Source of the DNA: Allorhodopirellula solitaria
Lineage (GTDB): Bacteria; Planctomycetota; Planctomycetia; Pirellulales; Pirellulaceae
Direction: 5' to 3'
Length of the DNA stretch: 64,000 nucleotides
Assembly: GCF_007859855.1 (NCBI RefSeq)
Contig: NZ_SJPK01000008.1
Coordinates: 203,264-267,263 of the forward strand
Shown here in pieces: positions 18,070 through 26,802 of this stretch (its first letter is position 1; each line of letters starts with the position of its first letter). The notes below the pieces were generated by a model that made no database searches, had not been told where the DNA came from, and was given only the letters and a program-made list of their open reading frames with translations. The translations under genes and the position numbers were made by a program.

Positions 18070-19242
18070 ATGCCGAGACAACTCACCTCCCGTCGAGCGA
18101 GCCGGAACGGGTTCCCGTGCCGCGAGTGGGTCGCCGTCGTGTTGCTCGTTCTTGTGGGAACGCCTGCCACCGCCCAACAGACACTACCAGCTCCTCCCAT
18201 TTCGCCAGAGACGGGATGGCAATCTGGTCACTCGAGCTGGAACGGCGACAACTACGAAACAGTGCCGACGCCTGCCCCGACTCCGGCTGAATCCGTCGAA
18301 CTGCCCATCGAACTACCCGCGGAGTGGCAAGAGAATTTCGGCTTATCCGCCCCCGGCCCATCGCAATCGGTCATGGAGTCTGTGCCCCTAAGCGACCCCG
18401 GTGACATGCAGGGCGAGGTGATTCTAACGGACCCCTCGGGGGCGTACGCGGACTATCCACTCACAGGCGATCCAGAGAGCCTCCGAGATTTGCCGATTGG
18501 TGCGGGACTCGGTGAGTCGGCCGCCATGGAGGAGCCACCACTGCACGAGGAGATCCTGAGTTGGTACGAGATTCCGTGGCAATGGATCCGCAAAGGGTGG
18601 ACCAACCACGCCGAACTGGGGCTCAACGGCAGTCACGGAAACTCCGTCACCTCGGCGATTCAAACTGGTCTGGAGATGAGACGGAAAACCGATATCTACA
18701 CACTCGGGATCGATTTCAATTATCGCCAGGCCAGCACGGACGGGCGGAACACCGAAAGCAACGGGCGGCTCGATGTCGACTACGACCGCCTGCTCGGCGA
18801 TTCTAGCTGGACCGCGTTTGGGAAGCTCGGATTGATGTACGACAAATTCAAGTCGTTTGACCTGCGTCTGAATATGAACACTGGTCTGGGGTATTACTGG
18901 ATTCGGAACGACGACACGAACTTCATCACCCGGATGGGTGCTGGTGCGTCGAGAGAGTTCGGGGCCCCGATCGACCGCTGGACGCCGGAAGCGGTGCTGG
19001 GGATGAGTTTGGATCACCAGATTTCCGAACGTCAGAAAATTATCGCGAAGCTCGACTACTTCCCGAGCTTGCGTGAACTGGGCGACTACCGAGTGGTCGC
19101 TGATCTCGCGTGGGAGACCTTGATCGATACTGCGGAAAATCTATCGCTCCGGCTCTCCGTTACCGACCGCTACGACAGCACGCCGCAGGGCGCACTTCCC
19201 AACGACGTCTATTACGCGGCGCTGCTGCTGTACAAGTTCTAA
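18070..19242 (+). CDS. DUF481 family outer-membrane beta-barrel protein
   Basis: 390 aa. A signal peptide is likely (VAVVLLVLVGTPATAQQ, preceded by an Arg-rich n-region). Residues about 40-150 are Pro/Glu-rich and probably disordered. From about 170 the protein shows alternating strands of the DUF481/YdiY type (AELGLNGSHGNSVTSAIQTG, RMGAGASREFG) and ends with YAALLLYKF, the aromatic C-terminus of barrels. Probably an outer-membrane protein of unknown role. It is monocistronic, with a 51-bp palindrome 150 bp after the stop. Confidence 0.8.
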   Translation: MPRQLTSRRASRNGFPCREWVAVVLLVLVGTPATAQQTLPAPPISPETGWQSGHSSWNGDNYETVPTPAPTPAESVELPIELPAEWQENFGLSAPGPSQSVMESVPLSDPGDMQGEVILTDPSGAYADYPLTGDPESLRDLPIGAGLGESAAMEEPPLHEEILSWYEIPWQWIRKGWTNHAELGLNGSHGNSVTSAIQTGLEMRRKTDIYTLGIDFNYRQASTDGRNTESNGRLDVDYDRLLGDSSWTAFGKLGLMYDKFKSFDLRLNMNTGLGYYWIRNDDTNFITRMGAGASREFGAPIDRWTPEAVLGMSLDHQISERQKIIAKLDYFPSLRELGDYRVVADLAWETLIDTAENLSLRLSVTDRYDSTPQGALPNDVYYAALLLYKF

Positions 19243-19324
19243 AATCGGCATGACTCGCGGCGTAATACACCACTGGGACAGCACCACTGTTGGTGTGTCA
19301 CAGTTAAAAGTCAGGGTTGAACGC

Positions 19325-19379
19325 AGTGGACGAGGCAACGACTCCTTGGATTTGACGCTAGTTAAGGACTCGTCGCCTC
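19325..19379. repeat. Partial, diverged copy of the 110-bp palindromic element
   Basis: Left arm AGTGGACGAGGCAACGACTC (19325-19344) and right arm GGACTCGTCGCCTC (19366-19379) match the inner arms of copies 1 and 2. The outer arms are missing and the loop is a different 20-bp sequence. Confidence 0.7.
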
Positions 19380-19391
19380 CTGCCAGTTACC

Positions 19392-19442
19392 CACAAAACC
19401 GGATCCCCCGTCAGCTTGTCTGACAGGAATCCCGGTTTTGTG
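19392..19442. terminator. 51-bp palindrome, probable bidirectional terminator
   Basis: Outer 11-bp stem CACAAAACCGG / CCGGTTTTGTG encloses an inner stem GTCAG-4 nt-CTGAC. It lies between the convergent DUF481 and nadC genes. The AAAA/TTTT parts of the stem could serve as U-tracts for either strand. Confidence 0.6.
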
Positions 19443-19476
19443 ATTACCCGCATGTATCCCGAAGGAAGCGTTCTTG

Positions 19477-19631
19477 AGCCCCAACGGGGCGGCCCTCATG
19501 TTCGCCGCAATCCTGCCGTTCGGATGGCATGTGCAAATAGAGCCGCCCCGTTGGGGCTAGCGCGAGGTGGTGGCGTCTGAAACCCCAGGCGTTGCCTGGG
19601 GCTTTCATAGAACTGCCCCGTTGGGGCGTTG
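19477..19631. repeat. CCCCAACGGGG palindromic repeat cluster
   Basis: A perfect 17-bp inverted pair, AGCCCCAACGGGGCGGC at 19477-19493 and its complement at 19542-19558, is followed by the hairpin CCCCAGGCGTTGCCTGGGG and a further GCCCCGTTGGGGC. The segment 19581-19631 recurs inverted at 25073-25123 with few mismatches. Confidence 0.85.
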
Positions 19632-19675
19632 TCATGAGCTATCTTCTACCCTAAAACCAAGGCGGCACAGCACCA

Positions 19676-20620
19676 CTAGGACCAATCCATCCCCAGGTCC
19701 AACGAGGTCGCTTGATGGGTGAGAGCCCCACTGCTGATGCGATCCACGCCTGTGCCAGCAACATCGGCGATCGTATCGATCGTGATATTGCCCGATGCCT
19801 CCAGCTCGACAGGGACCGCGGCGGCGTCGCGTTTGGAGACCGCCGAGCGGAGGTCCTCGAGCGAGAAATTATCGAGCAGGATGATGTCGATGCCACTGCT
19901 CAACACCGTTTCCATCTGGTCCAATCGATCCACTTCGATTTCGACGATCGAAGGCGCCACGAGTTGATTCATCATCCCTCCTCGCATGGCAACGGCGCGG
20001 CCAGCCGCCTCGATTGGGCTCAGCTGCGCACTGTCTTGCGACTCCGACGAGCCCCCCAGTGCCAAATGATTATCTTTGATCAGGAATCCATCGAATAGTC
20101 CGGTGCGGTGGTTATGACCACCGCCACACCGAACAGCGTACTTCTCTAACCGCCGCATTCCGGGGGTGGTTTTGCGGGTGTCGTACAAGCGGGCGTTTGT
20201 GCCAGCCAGTTTGTCGACGTAACACCGCGTTATCGTCGCGATCCCACACAATCGTGAAAGCAGGTTCAGGGTCACCCGCTCGCTGGTGAGAAGGTCGCGG
20301 GCGGATCCCGAGAGCCGCACCAATGGTGTCCCTGGGGTGAAAGCATCACCTTCGTCTACCAGCAGTTCTGTCGTTAATTCCGCGTCGAACTCGTCGATGA
20401 TCCAAGGTGTCAGTGCGATTCCGGCGGCGATCCCATGTGCACGCGATACGATCTCGCAAGCGCCTCGGCGCTCGGCGTCAATCATGGCGATCGTCGTCCA
20501 GTCGACGGCGACGTCGAGGTCCTCCGCAATCGCTAGCCGCACGAGTTGACGCAAGTCATTTTCGAGGCGATCGTCGATTTCAACGGGGGTATAATCCAGG
20601 GGGGTGTGTGATGAGTCCAA
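19676..20620 (-). CDS. nadC: Nicotinate-nucleotide pyrophosphorylase (quinolinate phosphoribosyltransferase)
   Basis: 314 aa from a TTG at 20620 preceded by AAAGG at good spacing; the frame runs open to 20755 but that would overlap the divergent gene's start and exceed the usual 280-300 aa. The enzyme makes nicotinate mononucleotide from quinolinate and PRPP with loss of CO2, the last step of de novo NAD precursor synthesis. Signature residues are seen in ARLYDTRKTTPGMRRLEKYA, the GGGHNHR turn and FLIKDNH. The C-terminal barrel has VEIEVDRLDQ, ILLDNFS and ASGNI, the classic QPRTase motifs. No nadA or nadB is nearby. Confidence 0.93.
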   Translation of the reverse strand: MDSSHTPLDYTPVEIDDRLENDLRQLVRLAIAEDLDVAVDWTTIAMIDAERRGACEIVSRAHGIAAGIALTPWIIDEFDAELTTELLVDEGDAFTPGTPLVRLSGSARDLLTSERVTLNLLSRLCGIATITRCYVDKLAGTNARLYDTRKTTPGMRRLEKYAVRCGGGHNHRTGLFDGFLIKDNHLALGGSSESQDSAQLSPIEAAGRAVAMRGGMMNQLVAPSIVEIEVDRLDQMETVLSSGIDIILLDNFSLEDLRSAVSKRDAAAVPVELEASGNITIDTIADVAGTGVDRISSGALTHQATSLDLGMDWS

Positions 20621-20723
20621 CGTCGACCTTTCGTTGAGTCGTGGCGGTGTGGTAGTGATGTCATCGGCATGCCGGCGACGATGCCAGTGACCTGCGGAAG
20701 CCTGTGACCGGGGAAGGATCAAT

Positions 20724-21278
20724 ATGATAGGCGAATACAAAATCAACCGTACCACCCGTCGCTGCAGCGTGGGAGACCGCCCCCTTGAACCGGGCGAGTA
20801 CTACTACAGTGTCGTGACCGAAGAGGATGAGGACTTTCGTCGCTTCGATATCGCAGCGGATGCCTGGGAGGGGCCCCCCGAGGGCTGCATCGGCCATTGG
20901 AAAAATCGCGTCCCCCTGCCGGAGGAAAAGAAACGAGAGCTGGCGCCGCCCGAGGTCCTGATTGAGCTTCTCCGGTCGATGGCTGAGCAGCCGAACATGG
21001 TCAAGATGCGGTACTTGCTCGCGCTGATGCTGCTCCGCAAACGGCAGCTCAAGCCGCACGAGGATGCCACGTTGATCCGATCGGAGCCCGCAGCCACGCA
21101 GGGGCCGGGTGGCAGACCGAGCGGCGAGGGGGCGAACTCGCCAGAGGTTGATACGTTGCAGCTGGAATCGAGCATCGACGGATCGGTCCTTTCGATCGTG
21201 GTAGCTGACATTGCCTCGAGCGAAGCGGAAAGCCTACAAGAGCAACTTGTCGACCTGCTCTACCGCGACGTCGAATAA
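20724..21278 (+). CDS. Hypothetical cytoplasmic protein
   Basis: 184 aa, ATG at 20724. No signal peptide or membrane helix. The N-terminal 70 residues (GDRPLEPGEYYYSVVTEEDEDFRRFD, then GPPEGCIGHWKNRVP) look like a conserved planctomycete domain of unknown function with a Cys pair (C14 and C55). The middle is helical (EVLIELLRSMAEQPNMVKMRYLLALMLLRKRQLK). The C-terminus is low complexity and then acidic. It is followed 30 bp later by a lipoprotein gene, so the two may be one operon. Confidence 0.65.
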   Translation: MIGEYKINRTTRRCSVGDRPLEPGEYYYSVVTEEDEDFRRFDIAADAWEGPPEGCIGHWKNRVPLPEEKKRELAPPEVLIELLRSMAEQPNMVKMRYLLALMLLRKRQLKPHEDATLIRSEPAATQGPGGRPSGEGANSPEVDTLQLESSIDGSVLSIVVADIASSEAESLQEQLVDLLYRDVE

Positions 21279-21308
21279 CCGATCTTGGCAAGGGAGCCAG
21301 TTCTCGCA

Positions 21309-22313
21309 ATGCATGATGCACGCACCAAAACGGTCCTTCGATCTGCCTTGGCTCTCGGCCTGGTTCTGTCGGGTGGCTGTGTTCGCAACGCAACGGTTGC
21401 CAATCTGCCGCCTCCGCCGGTTGTCCTGCCAGCGGCGCCGGACATCAACGCGCTCGCTGCTGCGGTCAATCGTACTGACGCGATTCGTGAGTTGTCGACC
21501 AATTCGGCGACGCTCGATGTGCTCAGCATGACCGCCGTGCCGAAGTTGACAGCGACGATGCACTTGCAGCGCGAGCGAAACTTTCGGCTCAAGGCAAGCA
21601 TCCCACTGATCATGGGCAGCGGCATCGATCTGGGCAGCAACTCGAAGGAATTCTGGTTCGAGGTTCCCGAGGGGATGTCGCAAACTCTCTACTATGCCAA
21701 TCATGAACAGTATTCCCACAATCTCCAGCGGGCGATTCTTCCCGTCGACCCAAGTTGGCTGATCGAAGCGATCGGGTTGGCCCGGCTTGATCCGACCACC
21801 GTGATTGCGGGCCCGGTTACCCGCACCGACGGTTTGATCGAAGTTCGCAACTCGGTATCGACCGCTGCGGGAACGTACCAGCGAGTTTGTTTCATCGAGC
21901 CGACTGCGGGCTACATCAGTCATCTCTTTCTGTACTCACCCAACGGACGATTGGTCGCCAAGAGCTTTTCGAGCGAACACGAGTACTTTGAGAGTGTCGA
22001 CAGTGTGCTGCCGCACCGTGTGAAGATCGAGCTCTTCCCCAGCGCGGGGCCGCCGTTGGCGATGCAGTTGCACGTGCCAACCTATAGCATCAATCAGTTG
22101 CTATCGGGGGATCCTCAGTTGTTTCAAATGCCAGCGACTGAGAATCGGCTCGACCTGCTGCAGATGACAGGCATGCCGCAAGCGACCTCCTATTCACCCC
22201 CGCCGGGAACCTCCGCCTGGGCGGAGCCAACGACCACTGCGGCTGGCACGCCCTCGCAGTACACCGCTGCCGCGCCGACGGGAAATCCAATGCGTGGCGT
22301 CCGCTACGAATAG
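21309..22313 (+). CDS. Lipoprotein, DUF4292-like / LolA-LolB-like fold
   Basis: 334 aa from the ATG at 21309; a TTG start at 21285 is possible but adds a non-signal stretch. The leader ALGLVLSGGC fits a lipobox with Cys near residue 24. The body has a LolA/LolB-like pattern: TAVPKLTATMHLQRERNFRLKA, then DLGSNSKEFWF and a second half with strands PHRVKIELFP. Such proteins are outer-membrane lipoproteins that bind lipid-like ligands. The last 50 residues are Pro/Thr/Ala-rich. Probably cotranscribed with the preceding gene. Confidence 0.68.
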   Translation: MHDARTKTVLRSALALGLVLSGGCVRNATVANLPPPPVVLPAAPDINALAAAVNRTDAIRELSTNSATLDVLSMTAVPKLTATMHLQRERNFRLKASIPLIMGSGIDLGSNSKEFWFEVPEGMSQTLYYANHEQYSHNLQRAILPVDPSWLIEAIGLARLDPTTVIAGPVTRTDGLIEVRNSVSTAAGTYQRVCFIEPTAGYISHLFLYSPNGRLVAKSFSSEHEYFESVDSVLPHRVKIELFPSAGPPLAMQLHVPTYSINQLLSGDPQLFQMPATENRLDLLQMTGMPQATSYSPPPGTSAWAEPTTTAAGTPSQYTAAAPTGNPMRGVRYE

Positions 22314-22345
22314 CAGGCACCACGCAGTTCTGAATCGCCGGCGGA

Positions 22346-22663
22346 TCATCCCGCTAGCTTCAGCCCAACGATTCCAGCGACGATTAACGCCATGCAGGCG
22401 ACTCGCGTCATCGAGGCGGGCTCGCCCAGTAACACGATGCCGAGAGTCGCTGTTCCCACGGCACCGATGCCGGTCCAGATCGCATAGCTGGTACCGATCG
22501 GAATCTCCTTCACGGCCACCGCCAGGAAGTAGAAGCTAGCTGCCATCGTGGCGAGCGTCAGCACACTGGGCCAGAGGCGCGTCCAGCCCTCGGTGTACTT
22601 CAGGCCGATCGCCCAGCCGATCTCAAGGAAACCGGCGATTATCAAATAGATCCATGCTGACAT
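22346..22663 (-). CDS. Small multidrug resistance family protein, Gdx/SugE type
   Basis: 105 aa with four membrane helices. The first helix has the SMR glutamate in [21 protein letters not shown], and the WAIGLKYT(E/H)G pattern is characteristic of the Gdx (SugE) guanidinium exporters rather than EmrE. The second half has [21 protein letters not shown], also typical. It would act as an antiparallel dimer in the inner membrane, exchanging guanidinium for protons. Its start is 8 bp downstream of the peroxiredoxin stop, so both may be one transcript. No guanidine riboswitch was noticed upstream. Confidence 0.9.
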   Translation of the reverse strand: MSAWIYLIIAGFLEIGWAIGLKYTEGWTRLWPSVLTLATMAASFYFLAVAVKEIPIGTSYAIWTGIGAVGTATLGIVLLGEPASMTRVACMALIVAGIVGLKLAG

Positions 22664-22671
22664 CAGGGACC

Positions 22672-23268
22672 CTACAGCGCCGCCAAGACATCGTCCGCTT
22701 TGACGCGGCCGCGATGGCTGTTACTGACGTTCATAAACGAGATTTTTCCTGAGCGATCGACGACGATCGTTGACGGGTACGCCGTTTCCCGAGGGGCGTC
22801 CCAGCGCAGGCCGTAGGCATTGGTGAATTGATATCCGGGGTCCAGCAGAAACGTCATCGGCCGTGGCAGCTTCGTGCCGTGCAGAAACTCGTCGGCATGC
22901 TTTGCAAGCTGCGATTCATCACCGGGATAAACCAGGAGGACTCGCACGCCCTTCTCGGCGAACTGGTCGGCGTGCTTGACGAGGTCCGCGACTTGGGCCG
23001 AGCAGGCAGGGCATTGATAGCCGGGGTAACCCCGCAGTACCACGACCACGACCGGTCCCTTCTCGTTGACCTCGCTGAATTTAACGTCACCGGAAAGTTC
23101 GCCAGCGACCGCTGGGAGCGTGAAGTCCTTCGCGGTTTGGCCTTCGGCCAACTTTGTGCCGGACCCCTTCGATCGGTTTGCCGCATCGGACTGTGCCATC
23201 ACCGGTACGGCGGCGACGGTGGCGAGAAGGAAAGAGCAAGTGGCAAGCAATGGCATCGCGGTCTTCAT
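22672..23268 (-). CDS. Exported AhpC/TSA-type peroxiredoxin
   Basis: 198 aa from the ATG at 23268, preceded by GAGG at 6-bp spacing; a TTG at 23280 is upstream. The signal peptide [27 protein letters not shown] implies a periplasmic location. The thioredoxin-fold core has [20 protein letters not shown], a CxxC active site, followed by LLVYPGDES and a typical beta-strand [20 protein letters not shown]. It probably reduces peroxides or exchanges thiols. Upstream of gdx, transcribed in the same direction. Confidence 0.85.
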   Translation of the reverse strand: MKTAMPLLATCSFLLATVAAVPVMAQSDAANRSKGSGTKLAEGQTAKDFTLPAVAGELSGDVKFSEVNEKGPVVVVVLRGYPGYQCPACSAQVADLVKHADQFAEKGVRVLLVYPGDESQLAKHADEFLHGTKLPRPMTFLLDPGYQFTNAYGLRWDAPRETAYPSTIVVDRSGKISFMNVSNSHRGRVKADDVLAAL

Positions 23269-23497
23269 GGGGTACCTCAAGGTTTTCGAGCTAAAAATAG
23301 ATTCAATCGCCGGCCGGGCAACGCACGGGTGAGTCTACCTCTCCGGTCGATAAGGGAGCAAATGGTCATTGCCGCCTTTCGTCCGCCATCAATCAGGCGG
23401 TGCTGCCACGCATGATAGCTGATGACGGTCGGTCAAACGTGTAGAATGGATTGAAGACGCTCCATGAGTTCCTCGGCAACACGAAGGAGAACGCAAG

Positions 23498-25030
23498 ATG
23501 ACACGGTACAACGCAACCGACCCCAGACGCGAATTTTTTAAGAAGGTGGTCGTCACGGGGGCCACACTGTCGCTAGCGGAGTTTGGATTTCTAAGGCGAT
23601 TGCCGTCGGTTTCAGCAGCGGATACCCAATTGCCCGCTGACGCCGTCGCGTTCTCACCTGATATCGAGCCGCTCGTTCGCCTCCTCGAAGACACCCCGCG
23701 AGAAAAGGTGATCGAGGCCTTTGCGGCGCAAATTCAATCCGGGACGAGCTACCGAGAGGTGCTCGCAGCACTGCTTCTCGCGGGAGTTCGCAATGTCCAG
23801 CCTCGGCCCAGCGTAGGGTTTAAATTTCACGCGGTTTTGGTTGTCAACTCGGCGCATCTGGCCAGCATCAATTCGCCGAGTACCGATCGCTGGCTGCCGA
23901 TTTTCTGGGCGTTGGATTACTTCAAGTCCGCTCAGGCTCGCGACGTCAACGAGAATGATTGGACCCTGTCGGCGGTGGACGAATCCAAAGTGCCGCCATC
24001 GCACCAGGCCAAGAAAGCCTTCACCGCTGCCATGGACGCGTGGGATGTCGAAGCCGCCGACGTGGCGATCGCGGGGCTCTGCCGGTCCGCTCCAGCGACC
24101 GAGGTTTTCGATACGCTCGCCCACTACGGTTGTCGGGACTACCGCAGTATCGGCCACAAATCAATCTACGTCGCTAATGCCTATCGCACTCTCCAGTGCA
24201 TCGGATGGAGGTATGCCGAGCCCGTGCTTCGCTCGCTCGTCTATGCTTTACTCAATCACAACGGCGAGCCCAATCCAGCCAAGTCCCAGCTAAAGCCTGA
24301 CGCCGCTTGGCAGGTAACCCAAGAAAAGCTTCCCGGTCTGCGCTCCAACTGGAGTCATGGTCGGTTCGATGCGGGGGCGACTCGATCTCTGCTCGATACC
24401 CTCCGCAGTGCCACTCCCGAAGAGGCGGTCGCGGCGACCGCTGAGTTGATCGCTAACGAGGTGTCGCCTCAATCGATCAGCGACGCGCTGTTCCTCTCAT
24501 CGGCTGAAATGCTCCGGCAGCAGCCTGGGATCGTTTCGCTGCACTCGGCGACAACGACCAATGCGGTGCAGTACGCCTATCGTACTGCCTATCGCGACTC
24601 AACTCGCCGGGAGTTACTGCTCCAGAATGCTGCTTTCATCCCCTATTTCCGCGAATCCATGCGATCGCGGGGAAATGTCGGAGAACAGCGGATCGATGCG
24701 GACGCCGTCTCGAGCGAACCGGCTGAAGTCGCCGGCGTGGAAGAGATTTTCACATCCGTTTCCAGCAACCGGCAGCGGGCGGCGTCTGAGATGCAAGCTT
24801 TTCTTGCCTCCGGGGCTCGCCCCGAAACGCTCATTCATGCGGCCCGGCGGCTCGTGTTCTTGAAAGGAAACGATGCTCACGACTACAAGTTCAGTTCCGC
24901 AGCGTTGGAGGACTTCTATGCCGTTTCGCCCGAGTTTCGAAATGCCTACCTCGCCAGTGCCGCGTACTTGCTACCGGGCAGCCAAGATCGCGACAATGGG
25001 CTGGTCGAACGTGTCCAGAATGCGTTGTGA
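23498..25030 (+). CDS. Conserved secreted protein with Tat-like leader, function unknown
   Basis: 510 aa, ATG at 23498 after GGAGAACGCAAG. RREFFKKVVVTGATLSLAEFGFL resembles a Tat leader, with a possible cleavage site SVSAAD near 39. The rest is largely alpha-helical with no recognised catalytic motif; His and Cys residues cluster in FKFHAVLVVNSAHLAS and YGCRDYRSIGHKSIYVANAY. The pattern suggests an all-helical repeat or scaffold domain, and the protein seems typical of planctomycetes. The gene stands alone. Confidence 0.72.
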   Translation: MTRYNATDPRREFFKKVVVTGATLSLAEFGFLRRLPSVSAADTQLPADAVAFSPDIEPLVRLLEDTPREKVIEAFAAQIQSGTSYREVLAALLLAGVRNVQPRPSVGFKFHAVLVVNSAHLASINSPSTDRWLPIFWALDYFKSAQARDVNENDWTLSAVDESKVPPSHQAKKAFTAAMDAWDVEAADVAIAGLCRSAPATEVFDTLAHYGCRDYRSIGHKSIYVANAYRTLQCIGWRYAEPVLRSLVYALLNHNGEPNPAKSQLKPDAAWQVTQEKLPGLRSNWSHGRFDAGATRSLLDTLRSATPEEAVAATAELIANEVSPQSISDALFLSSAEMLRQQPGIVSLHSATTTNAVQYAYRTAYRDSTRRELLLQNAAFIPYFRESMRSRGNVGEQRIDADAVSSEPAEVAGVEEIFTSVSSNRQRAASEMQAFLASGARPETLIHAARRLVFLKGNDAHDYKFSSAALEDFYAVSPEFRNAYLASAAYLLPGSQDRDNGLVERVQNAL

Positions 25031-25072
25031 GCGCCGGTTCCCAGCGAAACGAAGGCAACAGATGGCTCATCA

Positions 25073-25303
25073 CAACGCCCCAACGGGGCAGTCCTGTGAT
25101 AGCCCCAGGCAACGCCTGGAGTTTCAGGCTGTAGAGCCCCGCAGGTCTTCCTGCGCCGGAGGCGTTGAAGAGAATAGCCGTCGGTCAGCGCAGCGCCACC
25201 TGCGGTGTCTCGTTGGTGGTGGAACGTCGACCCCGAAGTGGGTCGCAGATCCCTCATGAACGATCTTCCACCCCATTCGGGGTTGGCTCTTGCGTCTCGC
25301 GTC
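25073..25303. repeat. Composite palindromic repeat block
   Basis: Starts with the inverted copy of the CCCCAACGGGG/CCCAGGCAACGCC unit (25073-25123). A CGCAGGTCTTCCTGCG hairpin follows near 25140. Then comes a segment TCAGCGCAGCGCCACCT shared with about 47127, and an inverted pair CCCCGAA / TTCGGGG. No gene is seen. Confidence 0.7.
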
Positions 25304-25381
25304 GTATCCGGTGGTGTTCGCTTGCGCTCAAACCTCCGGCTATTTTCTATCATCCCTGACGGGATACTTCTGGATATCGAG
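25304..25381. repeat. GTATCCGG repeat, copy A
   Basis: A roughly 75-bp unit GTATCCGGTGGTGTTCGCTT...CTGACGGGATAC, with further copies at 39373 and 62853. It contains a CCGG-rich stem around the loop TTCGCTTGCGCTCAA. Its right end reaches into the reading frame 25350-25544 on the minus strand. Confidence 0.85.
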
Positions 25382-25544
25382 TGAACATGAGGACCGCCTC
25401 GTTGGAGATCGAGAACGCTTTGATGGGGCAGATCAGCACGATCACATTGAGTAGCAGGGAATCGCGGATCGTGATCAAAAGAATGATCTCGGCTAGCAGG
25501 ATCAATTCAAGAGACCACCGGAAGCGAAGCTGCGATGCGATCAC
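25350..25544 (-). CDS. Truncated hydrophobic ORF coupled to the acyltransferase gene
   Basis: 64 aa. The GTG start overlaps the acyltransferase stop codon (GTGA), which suggests real translation. Two hydrophobic segments (SLELILLAEIILLITI and SLLLNVIVLICPI) would span the membrane. The last about ten residues (TRYPEVSRQG) are encoded by the GTATCCGG repeat, so the original C-terminus has probably been lost by repeat insertion. Function unknown. Confidence 0.45.
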   Translation of the reverse strand: MIASQLRFRWSLELILLAEIILLITIRDSLLLNVIVLICPIKAFSISNEAVLMFTRYPEVSRQG

Positions 25545-26551
25545 GCGGCCTGCGTATCCGTTTGCGACTGATTATCACGATTCGAGCTGAGAGCGCGCGC
25601 CTTCTCAAGTCGCTTGGCGACACGGGGCGGGGGTGTTCGCCAGCGGCGATGGAGCCACCAGTATTGTTCGGGGGCCAGGTCGATGAACCGCTCGAGTTGG
25701 CGGTTGTACCAATGGGTGAGCGAATCAACGGACTCGCACGCCGCGGTGCTGCGTTCGTCCTGGTCGTCAGCGAGTGGATCGACCATCTCCAGCATGGCGG
25801 ATTCGAACTGCATCGGGCGCCCATCGACTCGGCGGGTATAGAGGGCCAGCATCGGGGCTTCGTTGGTGAGCGAAAACAGTGCCAACGCTTTGTGGCAGGA
25901 TGCCGGAATGCCACAGAAGTCGACCCACAGTCCCTTGTCGCCTGCGTGCTGGTCCGCCAGAAGCGAAAGTGCTCCACCTTCTCGCATGAACTGGTCCACG
26001 ACTGGGGCACAGCCATTCTTGTCGACGAGTCGCTGGCCCTTGGCACTGCGGAAACGGTCGACCCAATCGTGGAGGTGTGGGTTGTCGAGCGTGCGGGCGA
26101 TCGCGAGAGTCTTCAGTCCCATCAGTCCCAGCGAGTAACTGCCAATCTCGAAATTACCAAAATGACCGCTGACGAGCACTGAGGGTCGCCGCGATAGGCT
26201 TGTGGCCAGAATCTGCTGGTTGCCGCTCAGGCGGATGTGATCGGTCCAGTTCGCCAGGTGCAGACGGCGCTGTGCCCACGCGATCTCACAAACCATCAGC
26301 ATCAAGTGGTGCCACATCCCGAGCGTCAGTTGTCGACGCTGCTCCGGCGACGCCGTTGGGTACACCTTCTCCAGGGTGTCGACCATGATGCGGCGGCGAA
26401 TCGCAAGGGGGCCCGACAGTGCGAGCGCAAGGCCGCGGCAGAGGTGGTCGCCCATGTCCAGCGGCAAGACTTGGATGACCGCCACGACCATCCGCACGAT
26501 CGCGTAGGCAAAAGCGTCGGACATTGCAGGCGTCATGGTTCGGCTCGGCAT
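25541..26551 (-). CDS. Lysophospholipid / lipid A acyltransferase-like protein (LpxL/HtrB family)
   Basis: 336 aa, ATG at 26551 with GGAG upstream. One N-terminal hydrophobic segment (YAIVRMVVAVIQVLP) anchors it to the inner membrane. The HX4E acyltransferase motif is in LVSGHFGNFEIGSYSL, followed by ARTLDNPHLHDWVDRFRSAKG and the glycine block SLLADQHAGDKGLWVDFCG. C-terminal PEQYWWLHRRWRTPP is the typical LpxL/LpxM end motif. It would transfer a secondary acyl chain to lipid A or a related glycolipid. The small membrane ORF downstream is coupled to it. Confidence 0.9.
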   Translation of the reverse strand: MPSRTMTPAMSDAFAYAIVRMVVAVIQVLPLDMGDHLCRGLALALSGPLAIRRRIMVDTLEKVYPTASPEQRRQLTLGMWHHLMLMVCEIAWAQRRLHLANWTDHIRLSGNQQILATSLSRRPSVLVSGHFGNFEIGSYSLGLMGLKTLAIARTLDNPHLHDWVDRFRSAKGQRLVDKNGCAPVVDQFMREGGALSLLADQHAGDKGLWVDFCGIPASCHKALALFSLTNEAPMLALYTRRVDGRPMQFESAMLEMVDPLADDQDERSTAACESVDSLTHWYNRQLERFIDLAPEQYWWLHRRWRTPPPRVAKRLEKARALSSNRDNQSQTDTQAA

Positions 26552-26639
26552 CGATCACCGCTCCTTGGCGGCGTGTGTGGCAGGGACAGGCGACTGGCGT
26601 GCAGTCGTCCTATTCTGACAGGTTGCAGGGCTTGGCAAC

Positions 26640-26671
26640 CAGACCGATTACTGGGCAGACCGATTACTGGG
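26640..26671. repeat. Perfect 16-bp tandem duplication
   Basis: CAGACCGATTACTGGG occurs twice head to tail (26640-26655 and 26656-26671), between the divergent acyltransferase and the 1060-aa orphan gene. Confidence 0.9.
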
Positions 26672-26802
26672 CGGGAGGGCGTCACACGGAGACCTGGAAA
26701 AAAGCGGACTTGTGACAGCAATCTCGAAATCGCTAGGCTTCGATGTCGTCCTTTTCTCTGTCTCTCCCATGATCCTATTCGAGCGCGAGCGACGTAATTA
26801 TT

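Noticed and set aside
20620..20755. Longer nadC start at 20755
   Set aside because: Would overlap the divergent gene and exceed the family length; the TTG with AAAGG at 20620 fits better.
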